Shown: piece after piece, positions 1 through 13,156 of the stretch | How positions within the stretch are numbered: position 1 is the first letter of the stretch | How the letters are laid out: each line of letters begins with the position of its first letter | Assembly: GCF_005239225.2 (NCBI RefSeq) | Contig: NC_133288.1 | Coordinates: 9,554,169-9,618,168, forward strand | Source of the DNA: Populus alba | Taxonomy: Eukaryota; Streptophyta; Magnoliopsida; Malpighiales; Salicaceae | DNA length: 64,000 nt | Direction of reading: 5' to 3' | Made by a program: the position numbers and the translations under genes | The notes under the pieces: model-generated | Told to the model about the DNA's origin: nothing | Databases searched by the model: none | The model's input: the letters and a program-made list of their open reading frames with translations, nothing else

Positions 1-869
1 TTAACGTAGTTATAGACATAATTTCCAACACAACCTGTCTCTTCTGTCAATTCCAGTGTCCAACAGATCAAAGAGTTGCTGAAATTTGCGAAAGTGGTGT
101 ATATTTATATTCTACTCCTTCCACCACCAAGAATCATTTTCTTGGATATATAAATAGAAACAGAAACAGACACATATAATCATGGCATTAGAATTTAGAA
201 GCATGAAATTGAAAAGAAACCAAGTCCAGTAACCAATCTGTAAAAAAATAAAAAATTTTGGACCAACAACAAAATAATTGATAATGAACAGCGGGATGAA
301 TGGTCTAATGTGAGAGGATGAATATTGATTTATAATACAATCCTGTTTTTTTTTTTTTTTTTTTTTTAATTTATAGTGTTAATACTAGACAGACAGGTTG
401 CCTGCACGATGCTGCAGGCCACCTTTTAACACGAAAATGAAGTTTTGTCGCTGTAGTTGCTGAACATAAATAGGAGAGAGAAATGTAGCCTAAGCATGTG
501 CATTTAGAAGGAAAAGGCAATACAAAAGAGTCCATAATTAATGTGTTTCCTAAATGCATAGGCAGTGTATGAAGATCAACAATGCCAAGACAAACAAATT
601 CACAGAGAAGGGTGACAAGTTTTTCTACAAAAGTACAGATCCAACAACGAAAAAGAAACACGAAAACTAACCAAAAAAGGGAAGCATCACCATTGCAATT
701 TTACATCAGATTTTACAAGCTTTCTCACAACTCACAACCAATGCAGTTAGATTTCAAGACTACATAGGAGAGAAACTGGCACTCAGAAAGCTATCTATGT
801 GTAATAGAACTTTGGAAATCGTCTATAATTAGCCACAAATGTTTTACTTTAAGGTCCACTATAACATGC
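1..869. other. 3' flank of the kinesin gene
   Basis: AT-rich DNA downstream of the minus-strand kinesin stop codon. It probably holds that gene's 3' UTR. A run of about 20 T lies near 347-367. Short open frames here have no recognisable protein features, and I see no second gene. Confidence 0.5.
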
Positions 870-3800
870 TTACAAGAAGGATAAAACGCTGCGCTTCCAA
901 ATAGAAGATTTCCTCCTGCTAGGATATGTTGGTGTAAAATTGAGCAGCCCAAACATCTCCTTCAAAGCCTGCTCTTGCTCTATAAAACCAACTAGCTTTG
1001 CTACAAGAGCGGCACTTTCTGTGATGTGGTCCATATCTGTTGTCTTGGTCCATAAGCGATGTACCAGCTGCAACCTTCTATTGTTTCCGCTCAATGGAAC
1101 ACCCCATTTTAGGAAAAGATTCTCTCTTTCTTCTCTAGTGAGCCTCTTCTGCATTTCCCTTGCCAGCATCTGCCTCTCATGACTCAAAGCCTTCTTGCTG
1201 TTTACAGGAAATACTTCATCTTAGAAAGCTTGCAGAAAATATGTATAAATATGAGTTGGTGTGGAAATGAAGGTAATAAACCTTGAGGTAGGTGTTAGAA
1301 CTTGTCCGTGAACAATAGTTCTGCTACCCCTTGATAATGTTTCCTTTAGAAGGGACATTCTCCTGATCTCTACCTCCAGATAAAAAGAATCTTCAGGATC
1401 ACCCTTAAATAGCAGGAAAAAGTGGGTCCTGTGGACCAGTGAGACACTGCATGCATGCCAAAGTTCGATAATCTTGCTTTGCATATTCTTGAATTCTAAT
1501 GGCCATTTTGAAGCACTTTCTGCGTCATCTTGAATAGGATCCAAGCCAACATCTTTTACATTCTTTTCTGACACACCGTCTTGAATAGGATCCAAGCCAA
1601 CATCTTTTACATTCTTTGCTGACACACCGTCTTGAATTGGATCCAAGCCAACATCTTTCACACTCTTTGCTGACACACCGTCTTGAATTGGATCCAAGCC
1701 AACATCTTTCACACTCTTTGCTGACACACCGTCTTGAATTGGATCCAAGCCAACATCTTTCACACTCTTTGCTGACACATTATAACAAATTGAATCCAAG
1801 CCAACATCTTTTACCTTCTTTGCGGACACATTATGTTGTGTTGCATCCAAGCCATCATCTTCTATATTCTCTGCATCCTCCGCGGTTGTTTCTTGTTCCT
1901 ATCAACCATTGCAATTAACCAATAAAAAAATGAAAGGAGAAAATGACAGGTCTAACGGAACCAGAACTTTCTGCAGCTTCTAATTAAGAATTGAAAAATG
2001 AAAAAAAAAATGGAAGAAGAAGACGATGGGAGTAAGAAGAAGCTCGTCTACTACATCCTAAAGACATTGCAGAACCTTTTCTATTCCTGCTAGATTCGGC
2101 AAGGACATTTAGATATTGATGCATCAACAAAACATTCAATTATTCCAGCCATTATCTTGCAAAATGATCCATTCTTGACAGATAAATAAGATGGTAAGGA
2201 ACTCATTCATTTAATATTTAATCTGGCATCCCATAGCCTGAATCTATTATAACAAATGACAATGGAAAATAAAAATAAAAATCAAAACTCACCAAATAAT
2301 CAGCCATGTACGTCAAACCCATATCTGAGTTACCAACACTGGCAGTCCCCCAATCAGTTGAAGTTTCAACACTTTCCTCTTTGAGCTCATTAACAGCAGA
2401 ACTACAAATAGAATTCCGAGAGACATTTCTTGATAACCTTTCAATGTCAGGATCATACTTCAATGCAGGAAGTTTCCTTTTAAAACCCTCAGGTCTTCCG
2501 GGAAAGTCTTTCTCAAACCCAAACAGTGGTGTGCTCTCATACGCTTCTACCTTCTTGAAACAGAAACCTGGTGAGTTATCCATAAGCGTTGCTCTACAAC
2601 TTCTACTCCTGATCAAAAAGCTTCTTGATTCAGAAAGGCCTGCTTCCAGCAGCCATGGAGAAAGCTTTTCAGGAGATGGTATAATAAAAGTGGATTGCAA
2701 ACCATTCAACTCTTTCTGTTCTTTCAACGAGGGTGACTTTACTTCTTGATTTGTTCTTTCTTCATTCCCGACCTTTGTTAAACCCAAGGTCTCTGTTTTT
2801 ATATCCGGAGAAGGCATATTAGACTCCTCAAATCTGTATGTTCTAGACTCTGATGTGTTTGAATTTGAATATTGGCTTACGCTCGACTCCTCCACTTCAA
2901 TGCATTGAACTTCCTTCCAATTATCATCAAAATTTTGATTAGTTTGTCCGTCAGCATCCTTTTTCTCATGCAGATCATTTCCTACAAAATTAGTGGTGCT
3001 AGTTGAGTGGTGTGTAGAGAAACTTTCTGGAAGGAAATTCTCTTCAAAAACTGGGAATTGGATGAAGTTTGCTCCAGAACTTCGGCTACTTTGCACATCT
3101 GAACATTGAGATGCATCAAAAGACCTGGCACCGAGATCCAGGGAGGGAGGATCTTCCGAAATGAGTGAATATGATACTGAATTGTCAGATCTGAATGAAT
3201 TTCGCACTCGCAATTTAGGGTAGTGATGATCTGGATCTGCCTGGATGAGGACATAGAGAAATCAGATTTGGATAGCGAAGGCTCATTGAGATAGAGGTGG
3301 ATGCTTGAGCTAGAAATAATCTTTCTTTCTTTTTTTTATAACGGTACTAGATAAAATGCCAAGAGTTAAAAAAAATGCATTCCCATACTGTTGAAGATCT
3401 GCTGCCTTCAGACACTTGCTGTAGATTCTCAATCTGTGACTGAGCAAGATCAAGTCGCCGAGTCAGCTCTGCAACCTCATTCATTAGCTGCAGGAAAAGG
3501 CTGGGGGTGTTGAAATCCAAAGTTTAACAATTAAATAAGTACATTAACAAATTTCCTCATGCATATACATGTAATTATGCTTAGCATATGCTTGGGATAT
3601 GAAATGATACTCGACTTTCAAGAAGCCAAGAATTACCAATATTCGTCACACAAGTCACCCGAGAAAATTTGAGGAGAACAAGAGAGACTAATTCAGAGAG
3701 TAGGGTAATTCCAGGCCTGGTGCAATAGAGTAGCTAGCCACTTACTGCTCTAGTTAAACTCCTCCACAAATGTTCACAGCAATAAAGAATTGAACGTGTC

Positions 3801-6800
3801 ATAGTCATGCAGCAGAGATGGTATGAAGGAACCTGAATTTCTGCTTTTAAGGTTTAAGCCCACATTGTATTCTACGAGTTTATGATGCATAAATAACTTA
3901 AACAGATGGAGGTTTCAAATGACAGGTCTCTAATTCATGTAATTTGCAGTCATGACATGTACTTTCGTTTCTTATGATAGGTGGAGTACTGCCTTGATAT
4001 TAAGATGGAGGAGCAAGACTCTGTTTGTGATATTAAAAGTTTTCTAATGTCATCCAAAGAACTGTGCCCACCTTTTCAATCTGAAGGTCCTTCTCTCTCA
4101 GCACTATAGTGGAATCTGATGTGACAGAATCTGGTCGTGTATTTTTCAACTCATTCTCCAATCTAGCCAGTTCTCTTTGCAGTTGCTTCACCAGTGTTTT
4201 ATCAGAGACAACTACATTGACCTGCGCATTGGTTGTCACTTCTTTAGCGCAGCTAGCAAACAGCAGTGTGTTTCTAGATTGTTCAACATGGCTTCGTGCA
4301 GGGCTCATGGTACATATGATGGCAGTCCTAGCATTGCCTCCTAAAGAGGACTGCAATATTCGAGTCAGCTTTGAATCTCTGAAAGGAACATGTCCATTTT
4401 TTCCTTTGCTGCAACCAATCATAAAGTTAAATAAAGTAGAAAGAGCATTGGTGGTTCAGTTTATTCTAGGTCTCGACTCGTGCACGCCCTAAAGAATCAA
4501 AAGAAGAGGGGAAAAGGAAGTTGTAAAAAGAATAGAAGACATCATCCTTTGATTCTATGAAGAAATTGAAAGAGGGCTTGTGGAAAGACCATGACAACTG
4601 ATATAATTTGTCTATATTATTCCGAAATAGTAATTTATTTACAGCAAAATTCACACATATTGACTGTCAAGTTATACAAGAGCATACAATTTGCAACTTC
4701 ATTTACTAGTAAGGAAATGCTATGGTTGCAATTTTATTTTGTAAACTTGTACCATACAACATTATGCAACTTTCTGAAGAGCTGAAAGAATGACTAAAGG
4801 CAGAACATGGTGCTATTTTGAAGATATGATGTCATAAATTTAGCCTCAAGATCTGACAGCTAGGAAAATGATAGCTTAACTCAGACACTTGAAGTACTAT
4901 TCCATCACAATAGTAACAAAATGAAGATGCCAGCACCATCTCTGAGCACTACTGAAATTTAACAAGGTACACATCCTCACCTTAGCTTACGGATAACAGT
5001 TCCCAACGTCAGTAGACTACGATTTATGTGGCACCCTTCTTTCAACCTCATTCCAGCTGATAGTGACTGAGAAGCACGCTCACTTCCTGCTAGATCAACA
5101 AAATTCTGGGAGAAAAGAATGATGGTTACACATTGTTCAGTCAGTATAACCAGCTAAAACAGAGATCCAAAAACTTTCCACAACGCATACCACCGTGGCA
5201 GCAAGAGTGCTGGACTTGTGATGGCCAAAAAACTCCTGTGTGGAACTTTCAACTGTCTGGCTATGCAAATAATCAGTAAACCATACAATAAATGGTTATC
5301 AAGTTATGATAATTTGAAATTTTACTATGAAATGAACATCTAGTCGTACCAGTCTCAGAATCTGATGAGATCTAGAGCTTGCTTCATTAAGGGAGGTCTC
5401 CCCTATTTGTCTCTGAGCTGCAAAATCACCTGGATGCATGAGTATGCAGTGACAAGTTTTGTAGTGAAAGTAACGTTAAACTCAGGAGCATGGCTGCCAA
5501 TGAGCCTGTTTAGCTCAATAGGCAACCATGTCCCCCCTCCCCTTATGAGGTCTCAGATTCAAGCCTCTCCCTTGAACTCCTAAAATTCAATAGCTTTACT
5601 GACCTTCACATACAGATAAAAGTTCTTTAAAATGATTCCAGTCCCTTATAGATTCCTCTGTGAGCCTCTCCACAACAGTGCCTCTCTGTCAATACAGTCA
5701 GATGTTACTGATATGAAGGGGGGGGAGCATACAGCAGCTCTTCACACCTAAAATGAATATCACCTCTGGATCATCTAGAAGTCGGAGAGGAGTTGCATCT
5801 GTACTAAGCAGGTCTCTGACGGATTCGTTGTAAATCTCCATGGCAGAGAATTTCAAAGTAAACTCTCTTTCCTTGTGCTACAAAAGGGGGGAACACAATA
5901 AATTTTCATCGAGTAGGGGAACATCTAAGGAATAAAATAAAATGGAGTGTTTAGAGTAATGAAAGAAAATTGTATCAAGTATTCTCGTTACCTTCTCCAC
6001 ATAGTCATATATATCTGTTATAGTGTACTCAGTAATTCCACTCATAGTGTACGTTTTTCCACTACTCGTTTGCCCATATGCAAATACACTTGCTGAAGAA
6101 ATTCATCATTGCGAGGAATAAAGAAAGAAAAATATAAAAAAAACACAAATAGAAATTTCAACAATGAACAGGTTATTAAAGGAGGTTGTACTCACAGTTT
6201 ATACCACTGACGACTGAAAGAGCAACCTCCTTGGCTCCTTCTCCATATACTTGCTTAGTGGAGCAATCAGACCCAAATACTCTATCTATAATTAACAAAT
6301 TAACCAAACAACAGAAAGAAACAAGACGGATGGGATGAGTATTTGAAAATATTCTGTGATGCAAAAGTATACGTCCATAAATATGCTCCTAAGGACAACG
6401 GCAGTGATCATGCAAAAGAAACGCATTAATACAAATCCAGCAACTTTACAACATTGTTGTAAGAGCAAAAGAGAAGAAGTTGAGGCCAAGACTCAGGAAA
6501 GAGTCAGCATTAGGAGATCCGTTTACATGAACTCAGAAATATGAATACATAATAAAAGACAAAGCCATATTGCAAGTTCCCAAACCATAACGTTCAAGCA
6601 AAACGCTTGCGATAATTCAGCAGAATAGAGTAATTTGCACAGCAGATGTGATGAAGTTATATCCTACCATGGCAGCCTTATTAATCATCATTTGTGACAT
6701 CCATAGAAGTGCAGGTGCAATTAACAAAGAAAATGAAAACAAACTAAAAAAGTGATAAGCAATTTCTTACCAAATGTATAAGCTGTTGGGTACATGGACC

Positions 6801-6993
6801 GCTCAGACACTGGAAGGTTATTCCTGTATATGACAGTGTCATCATTGATGGATTCCCAATCTGATACATCATTCCTTGCGATTTCCTTCTCATTCAAAGG
6901 CCGCAGCCGGACTGAAACAAAAATTTTCTCCTCGCCACCACCACTCAGCCCGTGCATTGGCCCATCCGCGTCAGCTGCCCCCATCTCTCCCAT
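870..6993 (-). CDS. Kinesin-7 family motor protein (NACK/DUF3490 type), complete, 13 exons
   Basis: Plus-end-directed microtubule motor of the plant KIN-7 group with the NACK C-terminal domain (DUF3490). Exons read on the minus strand: 6993-6771, 6285-6196, 6092-5992, 5877-5764, 5685-5604, 5417-5350, 5256-5191, 5105-4981, 4408-4072, 3487-3389, 3240-2293, 1898-1282, 1197-870. The joined CDS is 3198 nt (1065 aa), in frame across every GT-AG junction. The motor domain starts near residue 23 (VSVRLRPLN). P-loop GQTSSGKT is at 111-118, switch I NEASSRSH at 214-221 and switch II DLAGSE at 252-257. A short coiled coil around 400-435 leads to a Ser-rich stalk (436-751), a tandem-repeat block (775-876) and the DUF3490 tail (about 880-1060, with [24 protein letters not shown] in pieces). 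NACK1/TES relatives act in the phragmoplast. This gene resembles the less studied At3g51150/At4g38950/At2g21300 group. All motor residues are intact, so it looks functional. Confidence 0.93.
1524..1829 (-). repeat. In-frame minisatellite, 6 x 51 bp, in the kinesin tail
   Basis: Six adjacent copies of a 51-bp unit lie in kinesin exon 12 and encode a 17-residue repeat, [17 protein letters not shown] (residues about 775-876). The array is exactly 306 bp and does not shift the frame. Units 2-4 are identical in protein; the outer units have drifted (SAKK...SICYN in unit 1, SEKN in unit 6). A degenerate half unit ([10 protein letters not shown]) precedes it. The xVGLDPIQ core also occurs once before DUF3490 in family relatives as I remember them. 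Confidence 0.95.
5495..5583 (+). repeat. Possible tRNA-derived SINE remnant in a kinesin intron
   Basis: Inside the kinesin intron at 5418-5603 there is a TAGCTCAATAGG stretch (A-box-like) followed about 40 bases on by GGTCTCAGATTCAAGCC (B-box-like). This is the spacing of an RNA polymerase III promoter from a tRNA-derived element. No cloverleaf can be drawn and no A-tail is clear, so this is a weak call. Confidence 0.35.
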
Positions 6994-7006
6994 TCTCCGA
7001 CCAAAA

Positions 7007-7582
7007 CTGCAATTTTTTCATATGTAAAGAGGTCAATCTATCACCAATTGTCATATTCATAGAGACCATAAATAATCATTCTGACTCTCTTCTCTTCAGC
7101 TCTCCCACACAACCATTTCCTTGCATGTTCAGTTAATGACATATGCTTTGAATCTGCTTGATCAATCAATTTTGTTTGGCTCCAGATAAATTAAGGGCCA
7201 CCACCAAAACTTACAACCACAATCATCTTAAATCTGACAAACTAATCATGGATCATCGCTAAATTCACCGGAATTTTTCGGTCAGTTCATTGTCTCAAGC
7301 AAAGAAACCCCATTTCTTTAATATCCTGTATTTCTTGTTTAATAAAACAAGGCATGGCCAAGTACATAAGCCAATTCATCAGCTATTACATTATTCATTT
7401 TGAGTCAAACAAGCATTTGCTTATCGAATTAAAATACAAAGGAAGTTGGAGTTTTCTTCCCTGTTGCAGTCTGTCTCATGCTCTATTACAGACCATTCTC
7501 AATATAAAAACAAAACAAAACAAAAAACAAAAAAGCAGTGGAACAGAACTTATAATTTAACGTTGGGAAAGAATCGACTTAC
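7007..7582 (-). other. Probable 5' UTR intron of the kinesin gene
   Basis: Upstream of the kinesin ATG the minus strand reads TTGCAG|TTTTGG (acceptor at 7007-7008) 13 bases before the start codon. A good donor, GTAAGTCG, sits at 7582. An intron in the 5' leader of about 576 bases is therefore likely, with the untranslated first exon upstream of 7583. Transcript data would settle it. Confidence 0.5.
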
Positions 7583-8281
7583 AGCTCTCTTTCAAGGAAT
7601 GTTTTTGAGCTTTCTAAGAATAATCGCTGCCTCGATAAATTGTCAGTGAATTTTCAAATTGATCCCTGCAGCATCAAACTCTCCAATCTTATCAACCAAA
7701 ACCCAACAAAGATAGGATTTTGAAACAGAATTCAAGAATTTAACTCCAAAAAGACAAACTTTTAGCATCAAACAGTCTTTTTCTTGGCTGCATTGGCATG
7801 CAACAACTCAAACATAACAAGAAAAAAATCTAAAAGTGTCACCTTTTGAATTTTGAAGGAAATGCCGGGGGGGAGGGAACAAGGATTGTTTGTGCCTACA
7901 CTTTATTTCTCTTAATGGGCTATTTTTGTGTTCTTAAATGGTAGATCTTTCAAGGCAAATGAGTGGGGTGTTTCTGAGTGGTTGTTATGGAGTCTTAACT
8001 GCGGTGGGTAGTTGCTTTCCTAGCTGCTCCGTTGGACGTTATTATTAGCCCTTCATTTAAAACTACCGCGCTAAACACATAACCCACCCACAAGACACGC
8101 CAAAAAATAAAAAACATAAAACATCCTGTTAACGTAACTAATTTTGAATACTCAGAGACTTTCCCTTATTTCTGCCAGCTCCAGAGTGAGGCCAGATTTG
8201 CGTACGACTAGGAACTTCTCATTAACGGAATCTTAGCTTGCTGTCCACATTCAAACTGTACGATTAACTAAATTTTAGTTT

Positions 8282-8487
8282 TATTTTTTTTTTTTTTTTT
8301 TTTAATCCGGGTGTTTGGGCCAGCTTTCGCGCACCACAACTAATCCTCGGGCTCACTGAACATCCTGCAAGCCCAGTGAACATGTAAGGCATCACGGGGG
8401 TGACAGGCGTACATAAGTGGGGCTTGAACGTTGATGTGGAAAAAGAAAATAAGTCTCTTCAACCACGAGGCCACAACCTCATGTGTA
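8282..8487 (-). mobile_element. tRNA-derived SINE, same family as the copy at 23.3 kb
   Basis: Read on the minus strand, a tRNA-like head (TGGCCTCGTGG, later a GTTCAAGCC box) is followed by a body (CCTGTCACCCCCGTGATGCC, then TGGGCTTGCAGGATGTTCAG). The tail segment GCTGGCCCAAACACC leads into a long A-run, seen as the T-run at 8282-8303. The body matches the plus-strand copy at 23311-23517 over most of its length. Confidence 0.8.
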
Positions 8488-8699
8488 TGTGTAGTTATTG
8501 TTTTATTTGAAACAAAGAGAAGGGGAGGTCCTTGGACAACCTCTTCGATAAACAACCATATTTTATAATATGTTATTAGGCTATGGTTATAATGCTAAAG
8601 AATGCAGTCCACATACTCATCGTCTGTGTATCAGTCATTAAATTAATTTCTTGCGTTTCACTGTGAGACAAAGAAATAGCTGCTAAGCGGAGAAAGTAG

Positions 8700-8930
8700 A
8701 GGTTGTTTTAATTTGTTTTGTTTTTATATTTTAAAAATTATTTTTGAAAAAAATTTTAAAAAAATTATTTTTTGTTTTTTAAATTAGTTTTTTTATAATT
8801 ATATTTTTGATGTTTTAATATCAAAAATAAAATTTTAAAAATATAAAAAAATAAATTATTTTTATATATTTTTATATAAAAAAATATTTTAAAAAATAAT
8901 TATTATTATTTTTAAATTAAATTATTGCAA
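8700..8930. repeat. AT-rich MITE-like element
   Basis: Almost pure A/T sequence with a partly palindromic layout around the core TTTTGATGTTTTAATATC. The same core and layout recur at 18.0, 18.2, 29.6, 30.0, 30.7, 46.0 and 52.7 kb, which suggests a dispersed non-autonomous family rather than random AT-rich DNA. Confidence 0.5.
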
Positions 8931-11415
8931 AAACCCCATGCGGTGGAGAGAAGAAAAATGCTTTACTATTCGTTCCTTGCTTGCTTGGAGGACCCTTGCG
9001 TGCACGTGTCTGGAAAAATTGTCCATGAAACAACTTTTGATAAAGTGAGAAACAAAATTATTGCAGAAAACACTAAGCTCTGTGGCCCTATTTTTTTTTT
9101 TTTTTTTTAGCACCTTCACTTTACTGTAGACACACTCAAAATGCAATATGGACTCACTTTTTATTTTCGTTTCTTTTCTTCTTTCTTCCTTTTTTTTTTT
9201 TCAATTTTGCCCTTTCAATACAAAATTTAAGGACAACTTAAGTTAAATTATTAATTTAAGGAAGCATAAACAAATGACCAAAGTGAAAAAGTCAAGTAAA
9301 ATGGATGGTGGTTTCAAAGTTTGTGTAAAAAACTTTATTTTTATCCTTATACTTTCCCAATGCAACTTTTTAGTCCCTAAAAATTATTGAAATTCAATTT
9401 TTATATAAAAAAAAAAAACCTCATTTCTCTTATTTTTCAGTTCTTGATTAGAGAAAAGAGAGAAAAGTTGGCTAAATTTGATAGTATAAAGAAAAAGTTC
9501 TTATTAACACTAATTTCAGCCATAAAAATTCAATCTTAGGGTTTATGGTTCCATTCGATAATGGGAGTTTAACTTGGATGTTATTTCATCTTAAAATTAC
9601 CTGAAAATATAGATCTAATCTCAAGAAATTTTTTTTATTTCACGTTAATTTTTTTATTTTTAGACTGATATTTTTGTTGTTTTAAGGCATTAAAAGGTTT
9701 GTGCATGTCTCTAGATTGTTTAGGGGAGTTAAAAGTGAATATTTGGCGTTGAAAAACTCTAACTCTATTTTTTAAGTAACCCCCTAGTTATGTAGATGAC
9801 TTGTCATTTATATATTCAAAAAAAATAGTTAGGTGGATGAAATGTTGGGCCTAAGAACTAGTCCAGCAGGCCTATACTTATAGGCTCTTTTTTCAAGGGT
9901 TTTTCTTAAAAAAAATCTTTTGGATTCATTTAAATGAAATGAAAATGAAAGTCAAAGAATTTATTTTAAAAAAATTAATTATACATCAATATTTTTTTAT
10001 ATTATAGCAGGATAAATATTTTTTTTCACTTAATTAAAAAAAATATAGTTTTTCTATGAAGTTATCATGATTTTATAATTCAAGTTGTTGATTTAGTAAG
10101 TTAAACCAAGTTGCCTCAATATTTTTTCATTGCTTTTATAAAATTGATTTTATAAGTTACGTAGATGATGAGTCATCAACCCAACTTTATGTGGTTTTTA
10201 GAAACAGCCAAACACTTGTTGGATATGTTGTCGAACAATGTATTATTTATAGTTTAGTTGTTGGCTACCCTAGGTGATCAAAAAGTCGAGGCTCTGATTT
10301 CTGGAGAAAAAAAACTCAGTTTCCAACAATTTTTTACCTGAAAATACTTCAAAAAAAACATTCTAAAAATCTTAATAAATCCATTTGTGCCTTTAAATTA
10401 GCCAAAAATTGGTTAAAAAATGTTTCAAAGGCCAATCCACTTTCTCATGCAGTATAAAGGTCATAAAGTGCCTTAATAAGATTTCTCTCATAAAAAAAAA
10501 AAAAAACTCGTTAACACTAAAAAAAAATATTTTGTTGCAACTGATAACTTTTTTTATTTTCTCCCAACTTCGAGAGAGTCTCTCTCCCCTCCCTCAAACT
10601 TTGGGGCTAAGATGTGAATAATAAAGTTTATTAAATTATAAAACAAAAGCAACCAAAAATAAATTTGGCAAAGATTAGCTAAAAAGCATGTTTTGTGCAA
10701 TAAAAAAAACCATTGCATTGTTGCCTTTTGGTCCCTGAAAGATTATTTTTTTCAAATAGTTTTTTGATGTAAAATTGAGCATCAACACAAATTACAATAT
10801 CATCAAGCGCCCAAATCCCCACCTACATAATGTAAAATGAATAAATTAAAAAAAGAATTTAGTGATTGAATTGTAAAATATTTTAAAAGACAAAAAAAAA
10901 AATTATTGTGTGAATCCACATATTTGTGTCTAAATACACAGTGTAGAAACCATGAATTGACAACACATGTTAGTTTTTCTTCTCGCGAGTGCAAATTCAC
11001 ATAAATGGGGAAAATGTAAATATATAATTTCTAGTTTTGATTATATGAAAAAATTAGAATTTCTTGCCTGCAAAATGCATGCGGTGGAAAATTCATATGT
11101 GCTATCTCTATAAAATACTAATTCTACATGAAAAAAAAAAGAATTAATATAGACCTTGATTATATACAAGAAATAGGTCATGCCCATGAATGGTGTGGTC
11201 TATTTGAGAATCATTTCCTCTCCCTCATCAAGGAGCAAGGAGAAATGTCGTCTAGAATTTTGTGGCTTTCGAGGTAATTGTCCTAAAGAACATCAAGAAA
11301 ATCCATTATCAAGTGAGTTTCCTGTTATTTTGTTAAGTGGTAAGCATTTAATGTAGAGAAAGATGCCTTATCTCTAGAAAATCTCTGACACCATGTGAAA
11401 AGGGTTAAAAAAACG

Positions 11416-11419
<4 letters not shown>

Positions 11420-11464
<45 letters not shown>
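11420..11464. repeat. (AT)n microsatellite
   Basis: Uninterrupted run of about 22 AT dinucleotides. Confidence 0.95.
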
Positions 11465-11467
<3 letters not shown>

Positions 11468-11939
11468 AAGCAACTAGCTAGCAACCAAACAATCCAAGAT
11501 CTCATAATGAATTCCCGTGTTCCTTAAAAACTCAACTACTTGATCAATATTTGTCAGAACGATGATTGATGGTCATATGCTAGGCATGTGATGCCTCATA
11601 ATTGAAAATCCAACAAACTTGACATTTGTGGAAGATCATCTGCATCTAATTTATTACATGATTGAAAAAAGATTAAAATGATTAAAGAAATAATTGGTTC
11701 CTTATCTCTACCATGCAGAAAGTAGGTCTATATGCCTGAATCTTTGCTTTGTGATTGACATGATCGTCCAGGTGAGTCCAACTCAAGGGAGGGACTTGGA
11801 AACAAAACAGGTGATTCTTGCGTAAATTAGTGGGCATATCAAGGTTGGAAATTTTGTTCTAGCGAGCATTTTTTGTTTATTTATTGAAAGAATAAATTTT
11901 GATTTCAAATATTTTGATGTTTCATTCCGAGGTCTTGCA

Positions 11940-11940
11940 C

Positions 11941-11974
<34 letters not shown>
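11940..11974. repeat. (AT)n microsatellite
   Basis: About 17 AT dinucleotides with one interruption near its left end. Confidence 0.9.
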
Positions 11975-12656
11975 CAACTTTAAATTATATAATAAAATTG
12001 TGATGTCAAGTATCTAAATATAATTTTAAATTTTAAAATATTTTTAAAAAATCAATAATAAAGACTAAAAAAAGCTCTTAAAGTAATTCGACGCAAAAAA
12101 AATATTAAGAAAATAAAAAGTTTTAATACAAACAAAAAATATAAATCAAATATTATCTTCATCGTTAACATAAAAATAAAAAATTTTGATCTTGTCATGG
12201 TATGTAGGGACAATCATTAAATACACATTCCAATATATAGTCATTTCCACCAAGCACATCATCGCATCAAATGAATCTCTTCATCCTTTAAAATCAAAGT
12301 AGGCAAAGATGCCTTATATAATTTTTTCAATTTAAATCATCTCCATCAAGAAAACTAAGTTATTCACAAATCATCATTTAATAAATAAAAATGATTGAGG
12401 CTAAAGAGATCCAAAGCATCATTTATTTTGCTCAAAATCCTATATAATGCACACATAAAAAAACATGAATATAAATAATATATATTAGTAATAAATTCTA
12501 TTTTAAAAAAAAATAACACCAATATTAATAAAAATAGTAATAATTATATTCAATATTATTATCAATATGATAATATTCATACCCGAGTCCTCAAAAATTA
12601 TTATAATGAACGGTAAAGACTAAATCACATTGTCTCTTACCAAGTGCACTGTTAAG

Positions 12657-12735
12657 TTTAAATAGATTTTGTTGCATGATTCTATCGGACTCTCCTTTAC
12701 CGCTAACCAATATGAGAATCCGTTGCTTTCTCATT
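12657..12735 (+). repeat. Direct repeat, left copy, flanking a CACTA end
   Basis: The segment beginning GTTTAAATAGATTTTGTTGC recurs at 13157-13224 with small indels. Both copies continue through a recognisable CTCTCCTTT and CTAACCAATATGAGA. The pair brackets the CACTA remnant. Confidence 0.85.
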
Positions 12736-12959
12736 GTTTTTTTAGCTTCACTTGCATGGTAAGATCTTTCTTTTTTCTTATTTATTTATTTTTCGTTTTT
12801 ATTTAATTGATTTTGTTCTTAATAATTGAAGTCTATGCAATATTTATTGATTTTCTTATTCTTTTTTCAAGCATTTGAGTATATATTATACAATGTTGAT
12901 TTATGTTAATTTAATTATTTTATAATTTTATAAAATGAATTTTTTTTAAATGTTTTTTA

Positions 12960-13155
12960 AATAATTGATTTACCGACGGAAATTTCCGTCGGTAAATCCG
13001 TTGGTCGGTAATAAAAAAAATTACCGACGCGTCTGTTTAAAGCTATTGACGGAATAAAAAAATTACCGACAAACGATTCACCGACTTGTCGGTAAATTAA
13101 TTAGGATGGAATATGTGTCTTACGCCGACGGTGTCAACTGTTAAATCTTGTAGTG
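12960..13155. mobile_element. 3' end of a CACTA (En/Spm-like) transposon
   Basis: The segment ends in TCTTGTAGTG at 13146-13155, the inverse of the CACTACAAGA terminus of plant CACTA elements. Its subterminal region carries repeated TACCGACGG / CCGTCGGTA motifs in both orientations, the usual transposase-binding array of these elements. No matching 5' terminus was found nearby and no transposase reading frame is visible, so this is a truncated, non-autonomous end. Confidence 0.8.
12967..12998. repeat. Perfect 32-bp palindrome in the CACTA subterminal region
   Basis: The half-site GATTTACCGACGGAAA is followed directly by its exact reverse complement with no spacer. It is the most symmetrical of the subterminal motifs in this CACTA remnant. 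Confidence 0.95.
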
Positions 13156-13156
13156 G

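Noticed and set aside
1616..1918. Plus-strand open frame of 100 aa with repeats ([16 protein letters not shown])
   Set aside because: It is the antisense reading of the kinesin 17-residue repeat array. A 51-bp in-frame repeat opens several frames by its periodicity alone.
11420..11464. AT run considered as a possible cruciform or regulatory site
   Set aside because: A plain microsatellite; nothing nearby would make it functional.
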